DNA of 64,000 nucleotides from Phytohabitans aurantiacus. Its GTDB lineage: Bacteria; Actinomycetota; Actinomycetes; Mycobacteriales; Micromonosporaceae. The notes beneath the pieces are model-generated. The model did no database searches, was not told the origin of the DNA, and was given only the letters and a program-made list of their open reading frames with translations. Position 1 is the first letter of the stretch. Each line of letters starts with the position of its first letter. The DNA lies in NCBI RefSeq assembly GCF_027923225.1, contig NZ_BSDI01000051.1, positions 1-64,000 of the forward strand, given 5' to 3'. This document shows positions 50,706-58,990 of this stretch, piece by piece. The translations under genes and the position numbers were made by a program.

Positions 50706-52363
50706 ACGGGGTTCCAGCCGTCACTCCCGGCCAGGTAGCGCTGGGCGGTGTAGGTCGGCGCCTGCGCGTCAGGCAACTGCGGGCGGTCCGCTGTCACCGT
50801 GGCGCCGGCTCCGGTGTTCCGGTACTCGAAGAACCGCGCGTCCCGCCACGAGAAGCCGGACATGTCAGTCCACGGTGAACCCTTGATGTGCGCGCCGATC
50901 GTGGAGTCGCGGTAGAGCACCTGCGCGATCGCGTTCACGTCACCGCCCGGGTGCCACGGCCGTCCCAAGTGGACGCTCTGCGCCGCCACTCCTGACGCGG
51001 CGGTCAGCCTGCACTGGGTGAACAGGAACCCGTACGGGTTGGTGTTCGTCGTGGAGGCCGCCGTCAGGTACCCGTTGTTGCTGCTCGACCCGCGGTTGAG
51101 CGACCGGATCTCGCACCGGTCGAACACGGCGGTGCCCCGGCCGAAGATGAAGTCGACGTCGCCCTCGACGTAGCAGTTGCGGTAGTACGCGCGGTTGACC
51201 GTCGCGGTGTTGGGGCTGCTGGGCTGGAGCGTGTCCTGGTTGCCGAGGAAGCGCACGTTGTCGAAGACCAGCCGGTCGGCGCGGGTGGTGACCGCGACCG
51301 CCTGCTCGGCGCTGTAGTCGTGCGCCGCCTCGTCGAACGAGTTGGAGAACGTCAGGTTCCGGGCGATGAAGTCGTGCCCGTCGATGAAGACCGAGGAGCT
51401 GCCGGTGGTGCCGTACGTGCCGCTGCCGTCCGGCTTCGGCGTGCCGCTGGCGTTGTCGTACGTGATGACGACGTCGGCCGCGTTGCCGGTCGCGCCGACG
51501 AACGTCACGTACGGCTTGTTGGACGGGACCGTGACCATCTCCCGGTACGTGCCGGCCTTGATGGTGACGGTGTATCGCTGGGTGTTGCCCGCGGGAACGG
51601 CGTTCACCGCGGCCTGCACGGTGCTGTACTGGCCACTGCCGTCCTTCGCGACGACGATGTTCGGCCCGGTGGGCGGCGGTGCGCTGGTGGTCGGCGGTGG
51701 TGGCGCGCTCGTCGTGGGCGCCGGCCCGGCCGTGTCCGACACGGCCACGTCGTCGAACGACGCCGAGCCGTAGAACGTGGCGACGCCGGTGCCGCCGCTG
51801 GTGAACTGGGTGTCGGTGGCGGCGAGCGGGGTGCCGCCGTTGACGGAGCCGCTGATGCTGGTGCCAGACACCGACAGCGACAGCGCGTACCAGGTACCGG
51901 CGGAGACCGGCACGGAGGCCGAAGCGAGGGTGGTGGCTGAGCCACCGACCAGCTTTTTGAGCTCCACGGTGTTGTTGGATCGCAGGGCGAGGTAGTAGTA
52001 GCTGGTGTCGGACTGCGCGCGGGCGAGCACGGCGACGAACCGGTTGGAGCCGTTGAACGCGATCGGCTTGACGCGCGCCGTGACCGTGTAGTTCGTCCAC
52101 GACACCGAACCCGCGCGGGCACGGGCGTCCGACGAGGTGCCCGACTGACGCAGCACAGTGGACCCGTCGGCGACCACCGACCATGTCCCGCCCGACGTGG
52201 TCCAGCCAGAGGAGTTGCCATCCTGGAAGTCGTCGGAGAACAGCGTCGCGGCGGACGCGCCACCCACCCCCACGACGCTGAGAGCGGCGACGGCGAGGAG
52301 GCCGGCCGCGGCGGCCGACAGCAGGCGCGCTCGGGAGGCGCGACGAGACGGGACAGTGGTCAT
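50699..52363 (-). CDS. Secreted pectinesterase with N-terminal laminin-G-like domain
   Basis: 554 residues. Signal peptide to about 38 (ARLLSAAAAGLLAVAALSVVG, then GGASA). Residues ~40-215 form a concanavalin-like carbohydrate-binding region (FSDDFQDGNSSGWTTSGGTW), followed by a Pro/Thr/Ser linker (TTSAPPPPTTSAPPP). The catalytic beta-helix has GSGQYSTVQAAVNAVPAGN, GTYREMVTVPSNKPYVTFVG, the QAVA segment, FLGNQDTL (acid), VEGDVDFIFGRG (nucleophile Asp) and LGRPWHPGG (Arg). It demethylates pectin outside the cell. A perfect LacI-type palindrome precedes it. Confidence 0.93.
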   Translation of the reverse strand: MTTVPSRRASRARLLSAAAAGLLAVAALSVVGVGGASAATLFSDDFQDGNSSGWTTSGGTWSVVADGSTVLRQSGTSSDARARAGSVSWTNYTVTARVKPIAFNGSNRFVAVLARAQSDTSYYYLALRSNNTVELKKLVGGSATTLASASVPVSAGTWYALSLSVSGTSISGSVNGGTPLAATDTQFTSGGTGVATFYGSASFDDVAVSDTAGPAPTTSAPPPPTTSAPPPTGPNIVVAKDGSGQYSTVQAAVNAVPAGNTQRYTVTIKAGTYREMVTVPSNKPYVTFVGATGNAADVVITYDNASGTPKPDGSGTYGTTGSSSVFIDGHDFIARNLTFSNSFDEAAHDYSAEQAVAVTTRADRLVFDNVRFLGNQDTLQPSSPNTATVNRAYYRNCYVEGDVDFIFGRGTAVFDRCEIRSLNRGSSSNNGYLTAASTTNTNPYGFLFTQCRLTAASGVAAQSVHLGRPWHPGGDVNAIAQVLYRDSTIGAHIKGSPWTDMSGFSWRDARFFEYRNTGAGATVTADRPQLPDAQAPTYTAQRYLAGSDGWNPVY

Positions 52364-52382
52364 CGGCGGCGGCCCCCAAGGT

Positions 52383-52402
52383 CACGGAAAGCGCTTTCCG
52401 TG
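52383..52402. promoter_or_regulatory. 20-bp perfect palindrome, LacI-family operator upstream of pectinesterase
   Basis: cacggaaagcgctttccgtg, 20 bases before the pectinesterase start. The central GAAAGCGCTTTC fits LacI/CcpA-like and CebR-type operators that control plant-polymer hydrolases in actinomycetes. It likely represses the gene until sugar fragments appear. Confidence 0.7.
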
Positions 52403-52428
52403 GAAGGTACGCCCGCTACATGTTTATG

Positions 52429-52737
52429 TCAATCGATGCCTTGGAGGACTTCCACCGTCACCGTCGCGGTGTCGCCCTCGTCGATGGCCTCCGCCTTGCG
52501 CACGGCGCGCTTGATGGGCAGGACGTAGGTGCCCCGCGCGCTGTCGGGGAAGACCGACGTCAGCCACGTGGTGCCGCCGACCGTGACGCGCACCCGCACC
52601 GCGCCGAAACCGCGCGGCGCCCCACCGGCCACGTCACGGATCTCCTCGCTGGCCTCGGGCGGCAGGCTGACGAACGTCCAACTCTCGGACCGCCGGGCAT
52701 CCCAGATCCACAACTCGGCGTCGAAAACGAAGGCCAC
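52429..52737 (-). CDS. DUF1905 protein
   Basis: 102 residues: FDAELWIWDARRSESWTFVSLP, GFGAVRVRVTVGGTTWLTSVFPDS, GTYVLPIKRAVRKAEAIDEGDTATVTVE. This is the whole DUF1905 beta-barrel domain, without the YdeI-like tail often fused to it. Function unknown. Confidence 0.85.
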   Translation of the reverse strand: MAFVFDAELWIWDARRSESWTFVSLPPEASEEIRDVAGGAPRGFGAVRVRVTVGGTTWLTSVFPDSARGTYVLPIKRAVRKAEAIDEGDTATVTVEVLQGID

Positions 52738-52855
52738 CCGCTCAGCATCTCAAGATTTCCTCAAGCTTGGTCGCGCTTCGCATGTGTCGCGTGCCACCGG
52801 ACCCACAGTGTTGCTAGGCAAGCCGCGATCGCGGCTCCACTGTGGAGGTGCCCTC

Positions 52856-53353
52856 ATGCGGAAGACCCCGAGACGCCACCGGACAGCTAGGACGATCACC
52901 GCGGCGGTGGCGACCCCGCTGCTGACGGTGACCGCCCTGCTGGCCACGACCGGGCCGGCGGCCGCGGCGACCACGCGATGCTCCGACTACCAGTACCAGA
53001 CGGCTCCCTCGGTCACGAACGTCGCGATGAAGACGTGCGTGGTCAAGAACGGCAGCGCGCGGTACGCGTACGTGCTCATCGAGCAGGCTCGGACCAGCGG
53101 CGGCAAGACCTGGGACCTCTTCAAGGTGCACGCGCGGCTGGAGCGCAACGACGCCAACATCGCCACCAAGTGGTGCGACTTCACCGACGACATGAACAAG
53201 TACCTCAGCCCGCGGCTCATCTGCTACACCGCGACGGTCACGTCCTCGTCGACCGGCGGCTGGACCGGTGACGGCGTCATCGTCTTCAACTTCAACCTGG
53301 ACGGCCTCGGCGACAAGTCACGGGCGCTGACCGGGTCACCGAGCGTCAGCTGA
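52856..53353 (+). CDS. Secreted protein, unknown
   Basis: 165 residues from ATG 52856 after a GGAGG-like site. Basic start and signal peptide ending ATTGPAAAA. Mature part contains four Cys (CSDYQY, KTCVVK, KWCDFT, LICYTA) likely forming two disulfides, and is beta-rich with Ser/Thr. No family recognised. It is smaller than and not clearly related to the CGHCW pair. Confidence 0.72.
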   Translation: MRKTPRRHRTARTITAAVATPLLTVTALLATTGPAAAATTRCSDYQYQTAPSVTNVAMKTCVVKNGSARYAYVLIEQARTSGGKTWDLFKVHARLERNDANIATKWCDFTDDMNKYLSPRLICYTATVTSSSTGGWTGDGVIVFNFNLDGLGDKSRALTGSPSVS

Positions 53354-53466
53354 CCTGTCACCTCGGGCCTCTCCAAGGAGTTTTGTAGGAACTCTACAAG
53401 GGAGTCGGTCGATCGTTGCGGCGCGAGCCGGTACAGCCACCGGAACGCGCATGGTTCCCTGTCTCT

Positions 53467-53772
53467 ATGAACCGCGACAGGGATCGAGAACAGCGGTTGT
53501 TGGAAGCCTACGAACACACCGGCAGGCGCCTGCTGATTCTCGGCGTCGGGCTGCTGGTCGTACTGGGTGTCGCGGTCGGCGCGTCCGCCTTCGCGACGGT
53601 CTACGCCATCCGGCACCCACCAGACCCGCCCCTGCTGGGCGCGATCGGCCCCGCCAGCCTCACCGGGTTGCTCTACGCCCTGAGCCCCGTACTCAGATCC
53701 ATCGCCCGCATCCTCGAGGTCCGCAACCACAACCCCGCTCTCGACAAGGCGGACGCGGCGGCACACCCCTGA
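53467..53772 (+). CDS. Small two-helix membrane protein
   Basis: 101 residues from ATG 53467. A charged start (NRDRDREQRLLEAYEHTGRR) is followed by a long helix (LLILGVGLLVVLGVAVGASAFATVYAI) and a second hydrophobic segment with conserved-looking ASLTGLLYALSPVLRSI. The upstream gap contains overlapping short inverted repeats (gagtt/aactc and ttgta/tacaa around 53378-53401) that could be an operator. Function unknown. Confidence 0.68.
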   Translation: MNRDRDREQRLLEAYEHTGRRLLILGVGLLVVLGVAVGASAFATVYAIRHPPDPPLLGAIGPASLTGLLYALSPVLRSIARILEVRNHNPALDKADAAAHP

Positions 53773-53843
53773 GACGACATCAGGGTCGGCAACGGGACTA
53801 TCCCTGATGATGTTGGGCGCGCCGGTCGGCAGGCTTTCCAGTC

Positions 53844-55046
53844 ATGCGAACGTCGACCCGCGCGCTTGTCGCGCTGACCTGCCTGGCCGCCGTCACCGGC
53901 ACGATTCCGTCTGCCGCGGCCGCCGCACCACCCGGCGTCGCGCCAGAGACGCGGTGTACGACCGAACCCACCGCACCGACCACGCTGCCGCCGCTGTCCG
54001 GCGCGAAGCTGTCCGCCGCGATCGCCGGCCTGCCCGACGGCGAGATCTCCGGCGCGATCGTCCAGGTTCGTGGCTCAGCCGGCTGCTGGCAGGGTACGTC
54101 CGGCGTGGCCAACGTCCACACCGGACAGTCGGTGCCGCAGGACGGCCGGTTCCGGATAGGCTCGATGACGAAGATGTTCACCGCGGTGGTGGCCCTGCAA
54201 CTCGTCGCCGAGGGCCGGCTCGACCTCGACCAATCCGTGCGGCACTACCTGCCAGACCTGCTGCCCGCCGGCTATCCGGCCATCACCGTCCGGCAGGTGC
54301 TCACGTACACCAGCGGAATCAACGGCACGGATGTGCCGCACAAGGACCCCGACTGGTTCCTCGTCCACCGCTACGACCACTGGGAGCCGGGCAGCCAGCT
54401 CGACCTCACCACGCCGCCGGCGTTCACCCCGGGCACCAAACAGCGGTACGGCAACGCCGACTACATCGTCGCCGGGCTCCTGATCGAAAAGGTCACCGGC
54501 CGCACCTGGGAACGCGAAGTCACCGACCGGATCATCCGCCCGTTGCGCCTGACCGGCACGACGGCACCCGCCGACGACCCGCGGATCCGCGGCCCGCACG
54601 CACACGGGTACGAGGCGCTGTCGTCCGCGAACGGCACCACCCGATGGGTCGACATCACCCAGGCGAACCCGTCGCTGCAATGGTCCGCGGCTGCGATCAT
54701 CTCGACCGCCAGCGACCTCGACCGGTTCCTGGTAGCGGTGTTCACCGGGCAGTTGATGCCCGCGGCACAGCTGGACCTGATGTTCACCGTCCCGGACGTA
54801 CCCACCTGGGACGCCGACGACAACCCAGCCAACGACGAGCCGGCGACGTTCGCGATCGGGCTCAACCGGCTGAAGATCGGCGGCCTGACCCTCTGGGGCA
54901 AGACCGGCGACCGCCCCGGCTACAACAACGGCATCGGCGCGACCCGCGACCTGTCCCGCCGCCTGACCTACTCCGTAAACACCCTCCACATGGGCGGCGA
55001 ATTCCCCGCGGCAGTCCAACGCATAATCACCGCCACCTACCTCTAA
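53844..55046 (+). CDS. Secreted serine hydrolase (beta-lactamase class C/D-Ala-D-Ala peptidase fold)
   Basis: 400 residues with a signal peptide (TRALVALTCLAAVTGTIPSAAAA). Active-site motif SMTK in RIGSMTKMFTAV (Ser and Lys), YGN in RYGNADYIVAG, and a late WGKTGDRPGYN in place of the KTG box. This is the AmpC/DD-peptidase (S12) fold, related to R61-type carboxypeptidases and esterases. It probably acts on peptidoglycan stems or related peptides; a true beta-lactamase activity is not shown. An eight-base inverted repeat (catcaggg/ccctgatg, 53778-53809) lies just upstream. Confidence 0.88.
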   Translation: MRTSTRALVALTCLAAVTGTIPSAAAAAPPGVAPETRCTTEPTAPTTLPPLSGAKLSAAIAGLPDGEISGAIVQVRGSAGCWQGTSGVANVHTGQSVPQDGRFRIGSMTKMFTAVVALQLVAEGRLDLDQSVRHYLPDLLPAGYPAITVRQVLTYTSGINGTDVPHKDPDWFLVHRYDHWEPGSQLDLTTPPAFTPGTKQRYGNADYIVAGLLIEKVTGRTWEREVTDRIIRPLRLTGTTAPADDPRIRGPHAHGYEALSSANGTTRWVDITQANPSLQWSAAAIISTASDLDRFLVAVFTGQLMPAAQLDLMFTVPDVPTWDADDNPANDEPATFAIGLNRLKIGGLTLWGKTGDRPGYNNGIGATRDLSRRLTYSVNTLHMGGEFPAAVQRIITATYL

Positions 55047-55450
55047 CCCACCCGCTCAAGCACCGCACGCCGCGCCCTCTTGCGCGCCGCGCGCTGCGCC
55101 CTCTTGCGCGCCGCGCGGCGCGGCCCCTTCCGCGCCGCGCCCCCTCCTCCGTCGATCAAGGGCGAATGCACGTGGTTGGATCTCTTTTCCGCGTGCGTTC
55201 GCCCTTGATCGATGGAGATCTCCTTGATCGACGCGCCGTCGAGTCCAGGTGGTCCGGCGCCAGGTCAAGCCCGACCACCGCGGCCGGCCGGGCGGCGCAC
55301 CGTGCCTATTTGCCCCGGTCCGCGTCACCTGCGGACCGCATGCTCCCGCGGGCAACGCGCGGGCCGGCGGCTCGCAAGCGCTCGCCGAAACCCCCGGCCC
55401 ACGCTGCCGGCTCCGCGTGCCAAGTGACTTGTCCGCACATACTGAGGTCT
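55047..55450. other. 404-base gene-free region with GC-rich repeats and hairpin
   Basis: Bases about 55064-55143 contain a decaying GC-rich repeat of the type gcgccctcttgcgcgccgcg (two good copies and one partial). Then comes the family II hairpin (55154-55229). After it there is GC-rich DNA without a credible gene up to the GDPD start. Confidence 0.8.
55154..55229. repeat. 76-bp hairpin repeat, family II copy B
   Basis: The 57-bp hairpin at 55154-55210 is the exact reverse complement of copy C (57155-57211). Here the extra 19-bp half-arm follows it (ending ctccttgatc at 55229), mirroring the half-arm that precedes copies A and C. Confidence 0.92.
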
Positions 55451-56440
55451 ATGCGTACTACCTGGAGAGTGAGGCATCAGCGGATCGCCGCCGCCGCGAT
55501 CGCGTCGTTGGCGGTGCTGGCGCTTGGCGGTCCGGCCCACGCCGGCGGGACCGACAACCGCTGGCTGGACAAGCGATTCCTGCACATCGCGCATCAGGGC
55601 GGCGAGAGCGAGGCGCCGTCGAACACCATGTACGCCTTCCGGCGCGCGGCGAAGATCGGCGCCGACATGCTCGAGCTGGACGTGCATTCGACCGCGGACG
55701 GCGTACTCGTCGCCAGCCACGACGCCACCGTCGACCGCACCACCAACGGCACCGGGCTGATCCGGTCGATGACGTACCGCGACCTGCGCAAGCTCGACGC
55801 GGCGTACAACTTCGTGCCCGGCCGGAACGCGGTGCCCGGCCTGCCGCCGGAGTCGTACCCCCTGCGAGGGATCCGCACCCGCGACAAACGGCCGCCGCGC
55901 GGGTACCAGGCCAGCGACTTCACGATCCCGTCACTGCGCGACGTGCTGTGCGCCTTCCCCAAGCTGCCGATCAGCATCGAGATCAAGGGAACCAGCGACG
56001 CCGACACGGAGTCTTTCCTGCACAACGCGCGGCTGCTCGCCAACCTGCTGAACCGGACCGGCCGTACGAGGAACATCATCGTGACCTCGTTCAACGACGC
56101 GGCGGTGGCGGAGTTCCACCGGCTGGCGCCGTCGGTCGGGTTGGCGCCCGGGCAGGTGGGGCTGACCCAGTACTTCTCCGCTGGCGTACGGCCGATCGCG
56201 GGGACGGTGGCGCTCCAGGTGCCTGTGGCGTTCCAGGGGATCCCGATCGCCACGCCGGCGTTCATCGCCCGCGCGCACGCCGACGGGTACGCGGTGCACG
56301 TGTGGTTCAGCGGCACCGCCCCCGAGGACGAAGCGACCTACAACTCGCTGATCGACGCGTGCGCCGATGGGGTGATGTCATCGTGGCCGACGATGATGGA
56401 ACGGGTCCTCGACGAAAGGAGGGGCGGGGCGTGGTGTTAG
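55451..56440 (+). CDS. Secreted glycerophosphodiester phosphodiesterase
   Basis: 329 residues from ATG 55451. Signal peptide (RIAAAAIASLAVLALGGPAHA). GDPD TIM barrel: HIAHQGGESEAPSNTMYAFRRA (first His and Glu), GADMLELDVHSTADGVLVASHDATVDRTTNGTG (metal Glu/Asp and catalytic His), PISIEIKG (metal Glu). HQGG stands where many relatives have HRG. It hydrolyses lipid-derived glycerophosphodiesters, or teichoic acid-like polymers, outside the cell. It is followed closely by a small gene. Confidence 0.92.
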   Translation: MRTTWRVRHQRIAAAAIASLAVLALGGPAHAGGTDNRWLDKRFLHIAHQGGESEAPSNTMYAFRRAAKIGADMLELDVHSTADGVLVASHDATVDRTTNGTGLIRSMTYRDLRKLDAAYNFVPGRNAVPGLPPESYPLRGIRTRDKRPPRGYQASDFTIPSLRDVLCAFPKLPISIEIKGTSDADTESFLHNARLLANLLNRTGRTRNIIVTSFNDAAVAEFHRLAPSVGLAPGQVGLTQYFSAGVRPIAGTVALQVPVAFQGIPIATPAFIARAHADGYAVHVWFSGTAPEDEATYNSLIDACADGVMSSWPTMMERVLDERRGGAWC

Positions 56441-56441
56441 C

Positions 56442-56909
56442 GTGCGGTCTGTGATCGACGCCGACGTCCACCTGGTCGCCCAGCCGCGCCTGGACACCCT
56501 CGTGACCGAGTTCCACTCCGACGCGCAGCGGCTGCGCAGCGACTTCGCCGGGACCGCCTGGATCGGCGACATCCCCGATCCGGTGTCCGGGATGATGGGC
56601 TCGCAGTATCAGCGGCGGGCCGTCGACTCGCAGCTGTTCCTGCCTGACACCCACTGGTACACGGTGGGTGATCTTGAAGACGCCGAGGTGCAGGTGTCCG
56701 TCGGCCTGTTGCAGGTGCCCGGCACCAAGCAGGGCACGCAGGGGCTGATCGGCGCGATTGCCGACCCGCAGGCAGACTTCTTCGAGCACCCCGAGCAGGA
56801 CGACCGGGTCGGGCTCTGCCTGACGCTGCGCGGCGAGATCTGGTCCAACGTCGGCCTGTCGTACCGGATCACCGTCCTCTGCCGTCCCGAGGCCCTCATC
56901 CGCGCATAG
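56442..56909 (+). CDS. Hypothetical protein, possibly coupled to GDPD
   Basis: 155 residues from GTG 56442 (GTG 56451 is also possible), starting one base after the GDPD stop. No signal peptide and no membrane segment. Segments such as FAGTAWIGDIPDPVSGMMGSQY and VQVSVGLLQVPGTKQGTQGLIG are not known to me from a family. The beta-rich pattern may be a jelly-roll or immunoglobulin-like fold. Confidence 0.65.
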   Translation: MRSVIDADVHLVAQPRLDTLVTEFHSDAQRLRSDFAGTAWIGDIPDPVSGMMGSQYQRRAVDSQLFLPDTHWYTVGDLEDAEVQVSVGLLQVPGTKQGTQGLIGAIADPQADFFEHPEQDDRVGLCLTLRGEIWSNVGLSYRITVLCRPEALIRA

Positions 56910-56929
56910 CCCTCGCTCCGCGACGCGAC

Positions 56930-56979
56930 GAGCTGTGAACGTTTATGGTTGCTGGAGCAGCCATAAACGTTCACAGCTC
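56930..56979. terminator. 50-bp hairpin, probable terminator
   Basis: Two 24-base arms (gagctgtgaacgtttatgg and its complement), one mismatch, and a two-base loop. Its length equals family I repeats but the sequence differs. It lies 20 bases after the 56442-56909 gene. The AT-richer arms and the perfect fold suggest a dispersed element seen here only once. Confidence 0.75.
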
Positions 56980-57135
56980 GAGAGATCCGCTGCGCGGATC
57001 GGGACAAGCTGGTCGGCGAGCGAGCGCCTCGTAACCGGCGGCGGCCGATAACCAGCCACTCGGCGCTTAGCAGCGCCGGGGCCGGCGCAGGAGGTCGGGC
57101 TTGATGCGCGGCCAGGGCCCCCATTCAACGACGCC

Positions 57136-57211
57136 GATCAAGGGCATTCGCATGGATCAAGGGCGAACGCACGCGGAAAAGAGATCCAACCACGTGCATT
57201 CGCCCTTGATC
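57136..57211. repeat. 76-bp hairpin repeat, family II copy C
   Basis: A 19-bp half-arm (gatcaagggcattcgcatg) is followed by a 57-bp hairpin (57155-57211), starting gatcaagggcgaacgcacg. The hairpin is identical to copy B read on the other strand. It stands 35 bases after the stop of the minus-strand AAA gene, where it would end that transcript. Confidence 0.92.
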
Positions 57212-57245
57212 GGCGGGAGGAAGGGCCGGCGCGGGCGCGGGTGGG

Positions 57246-58505
57246 TTACATGAGTTTGTGTTTTTTTAGGTATTTGGCCAGGTCGTTGTATGCGCCGTCC
57301 TGGTTGGCGAACATCGCCACGTTGCGCGCGGTCGTCATCCACGCGCCGGTCGACGGCTGGATCTCGCGCAGCGCCGCCTCGAAGTCGCGCTGCTCGATCA
57401 TCCGCACCTGGCCGCTGACCAGGGAGTCGTGCATCGCGTACTCGGACGCCGTCTCGCACAGGTGAGCCAGGTCGGCGCCGGAGAACCGGTCAGTCGCGGC
57501 GGCCAGGCGCTTGAGGTCGATGCCGGCGATCGGCCGGTCCCGCAGGTGCACCTCCAGGATCGCCCGGCGCGCGTCGGCGTCAGGCGGTACGACCAGCACC
57601 GTCCGGTCCAGCCGTCCGGGGCGGCGCAGCGCCGCGTCGACGTCCCACGGCGCGTTGGTGGCCGCGAGGACGAACACGCCCTCGTTGGTGCCCTCCATGC
57701 CGTCCATCTCGGCGAGCAGTTGGTTGCCGAGCGTGCGCATCGCCGAGGACTGCAACTGGCTGCGCTTGTGCCCGAGCGCGTCGACCTCGTCGAGGAAGAG
57801 CACGCACGGGGCGTTGCGGCGGGCGGTCTCGAAGATCTGGTGCAGGTTCTGCTCGGATTGGCCGATCCACATGTTCAGCACGTCGACAACCGAGACCGTG
57901 ACGAACCGGGCGCCCATCTCGCCGGCCACCGCCTTGGCGAGGAAGGTCTTGCCGCAGCCGGGAGGCCCGTACAGCAGCAGGCCGCCGCGCAGGCTCTTGC
58001 CGTACAGCGAACGCAGTTTCTCGTTGCGCAACGGTCCCAGGAAGGCCAGCTCCAGGCGCTTCTTGACGTCGGCCATGCCGCCCACGTCGGCGAGGCGTAT
58101 CGCGGAGGTCTCCACGTCGACGATCCGGTCCTCCTCCCCCGCGACCGGGTCCGGCTCGTCGCCGGACCGGGCGAAGCGCGGCGGCACGGACTCGGCCAAC
58201 TCCTCCTCGTATGCCCGCCAGTCCACACGCGCCTGACCCGGCGGCGGCGCGGGCGAAGGGTCAGCTGGCGGCGCCGCTTCCAAAGAAGGGCCCGACTCCG
58301 CAACGGCCGGAGCCAGCGCTCGTGCCATCAGCGCGCGGGCATCCCCGTGCCCCGGGTCCTGCTGCAGCGCTACGGCCAGGTGCGTGACCGCCTCCGGGCC
58401 ACGGCCGGCGGTGACGAGCAGCTCGGCCAGGTGCAGCCGCAGCGGCAGGTCGGTCGGGCTGGCTTCCACGGCTGCGATCATGCTCTCGATCAACGGGGCG
58501 CTCAT
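57246..58505 (-). CDS. TPR-AAA ATPase (CDC48/FtsH-like AAA module)
   Basis: 419 residues. A single TPR-like helical pair (about 5-60) and a disordered Pro/Ala linker precede the AAA domain: VGGMADVKKRLELAFLGPLRNEKL, Walker A YGPPGCGKT (179-187), pore-like MWIGQSEQNLHQIFETARRN, Walker B VLFLDEVDAL, sensor VLAATNAPW, arginine fingers LRRPGRLDR, and sensor 2 FSGADLAHLCETAS. The C-terminus ends in basic YLKKHKLM. It has no protease, so it is probably a remodelling ATPase. It is divergent from the membrane/TPR pair. Confidence 0.9.
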   Translation of the reverse strand: MSAPLIESMIAAVEASPTDLPLRLHLAELLVTAGRGPEAVTHLAVALQQDPGHGDARALMARALAPAVAESGPSLEAAPPADPSPAPPPGQARVDWRAYEEELAESVPPRFARSGDEPDPVAGEEDRIVDVETSAIRLADVGGMADVKKRLELAFLGPLRNEKLRSLYGKSLRGGLLLYGPPGCGKTFLAKAVAGEMGARFVTVSVVDVLNMWIGQSEQNLHQIFETARRNAPCVLFLDEVDALGHKRSQLQSSAMRTLGNQLLAEMDGMEGTNEGVFVLAATNAPWDVDAALRRPGRLDRTVLVVPPDADARRAILEVHLRDRPIAGIDLKRLAAATDRFSGADLAHLCETASEYAMHDSLVSGQVRMIEQRDFEAALREIQPSTGAWMTTARNVAMFANQDGAYNDLAKYLKKHKLM

Positions 58506-58558
58506 GGTCGGCCATTATGCTGTGCCGGCGCCGCACCGCTGTCAGGAATGGGGACCCG

Positions 58559-58990
58559 ATGCAGGACGAGCTGTTCAACCCGACGATCCGGGAGCAGCCG
58601 GCACCCGGAAAGCCGCCGTGGCGTCCCGAGTCGATCCTGTACCCGGCCTTCTTCGGCGGTCCCCTCGCCGCCGCCGCGCTCGGCTTGCTCAACGGCGGGC
58701 GCCTCGCGTTGCCCGCCCCGCACCTGGTCGCGATCGGCGCGGCGGGCCTGGTCGGGTTCGGCGCGCGGCTCGCGATCGCCGCGTCCGTCGAGGGCAACGC
58801 GCCCGTGCGGTACGGCGCCGTGATCGCCGGTATCCTCGTCTCGCTGGTGGTACTGGCCTTCCAGCGCAAACCGTTCCGCGCCTACACCTATCGCGGCGGC
58901 GAGCCCGCCAGCCTCGTCGCCCCCGGCATCGGGGCGGCCATCGGCTTCGGCGTACTGGAGGCGATCCTGATCCTGGTACTCGTCCGATGA
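58559..58990 (+). CDS. Membrane protein, unknown function (partner of TPR gene)
   Basis: 143 residues from ATG 58559. Three hydrophobic helices (YPAFFGGPLAAAALGLL, LVAIGAAGLVGFGARLAI, VIAGILVSLVVLAF) and a final one (VLEAILILVLVR). The start ELFNPTIREQPAPGKPPWRPESI is typical of small actinobacterial proteins next to AAA ATPases, but I know no name for it. It overlaps the next gene (ATGA). Confidence 0.78.
   Translation: MQDELFNPTIREQPAPGKPPWRPESILYPAFFGGPLAAAALGLLNGGRLALPAPHLVAIGAAGLVGFGARLAIAASVEGNAPVRYGAVIAGILVSLVVLAFQRKPFRAYTYRGGEPASLVAPGIGAAIGFGVLEAILILVLVR

Larger units (their letters stand above)
56910..57245. other. 336-base gene-free region with two hairpins
   Basis: It contains the 56930-56979 hairpin and family II copy C (57136-57211). 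Between them I see no credible coding frame. The stretch cctcgctccgcgacgcg near 56910 resembles the palindromic core of the 38-bp element. Confidence 0.75.
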
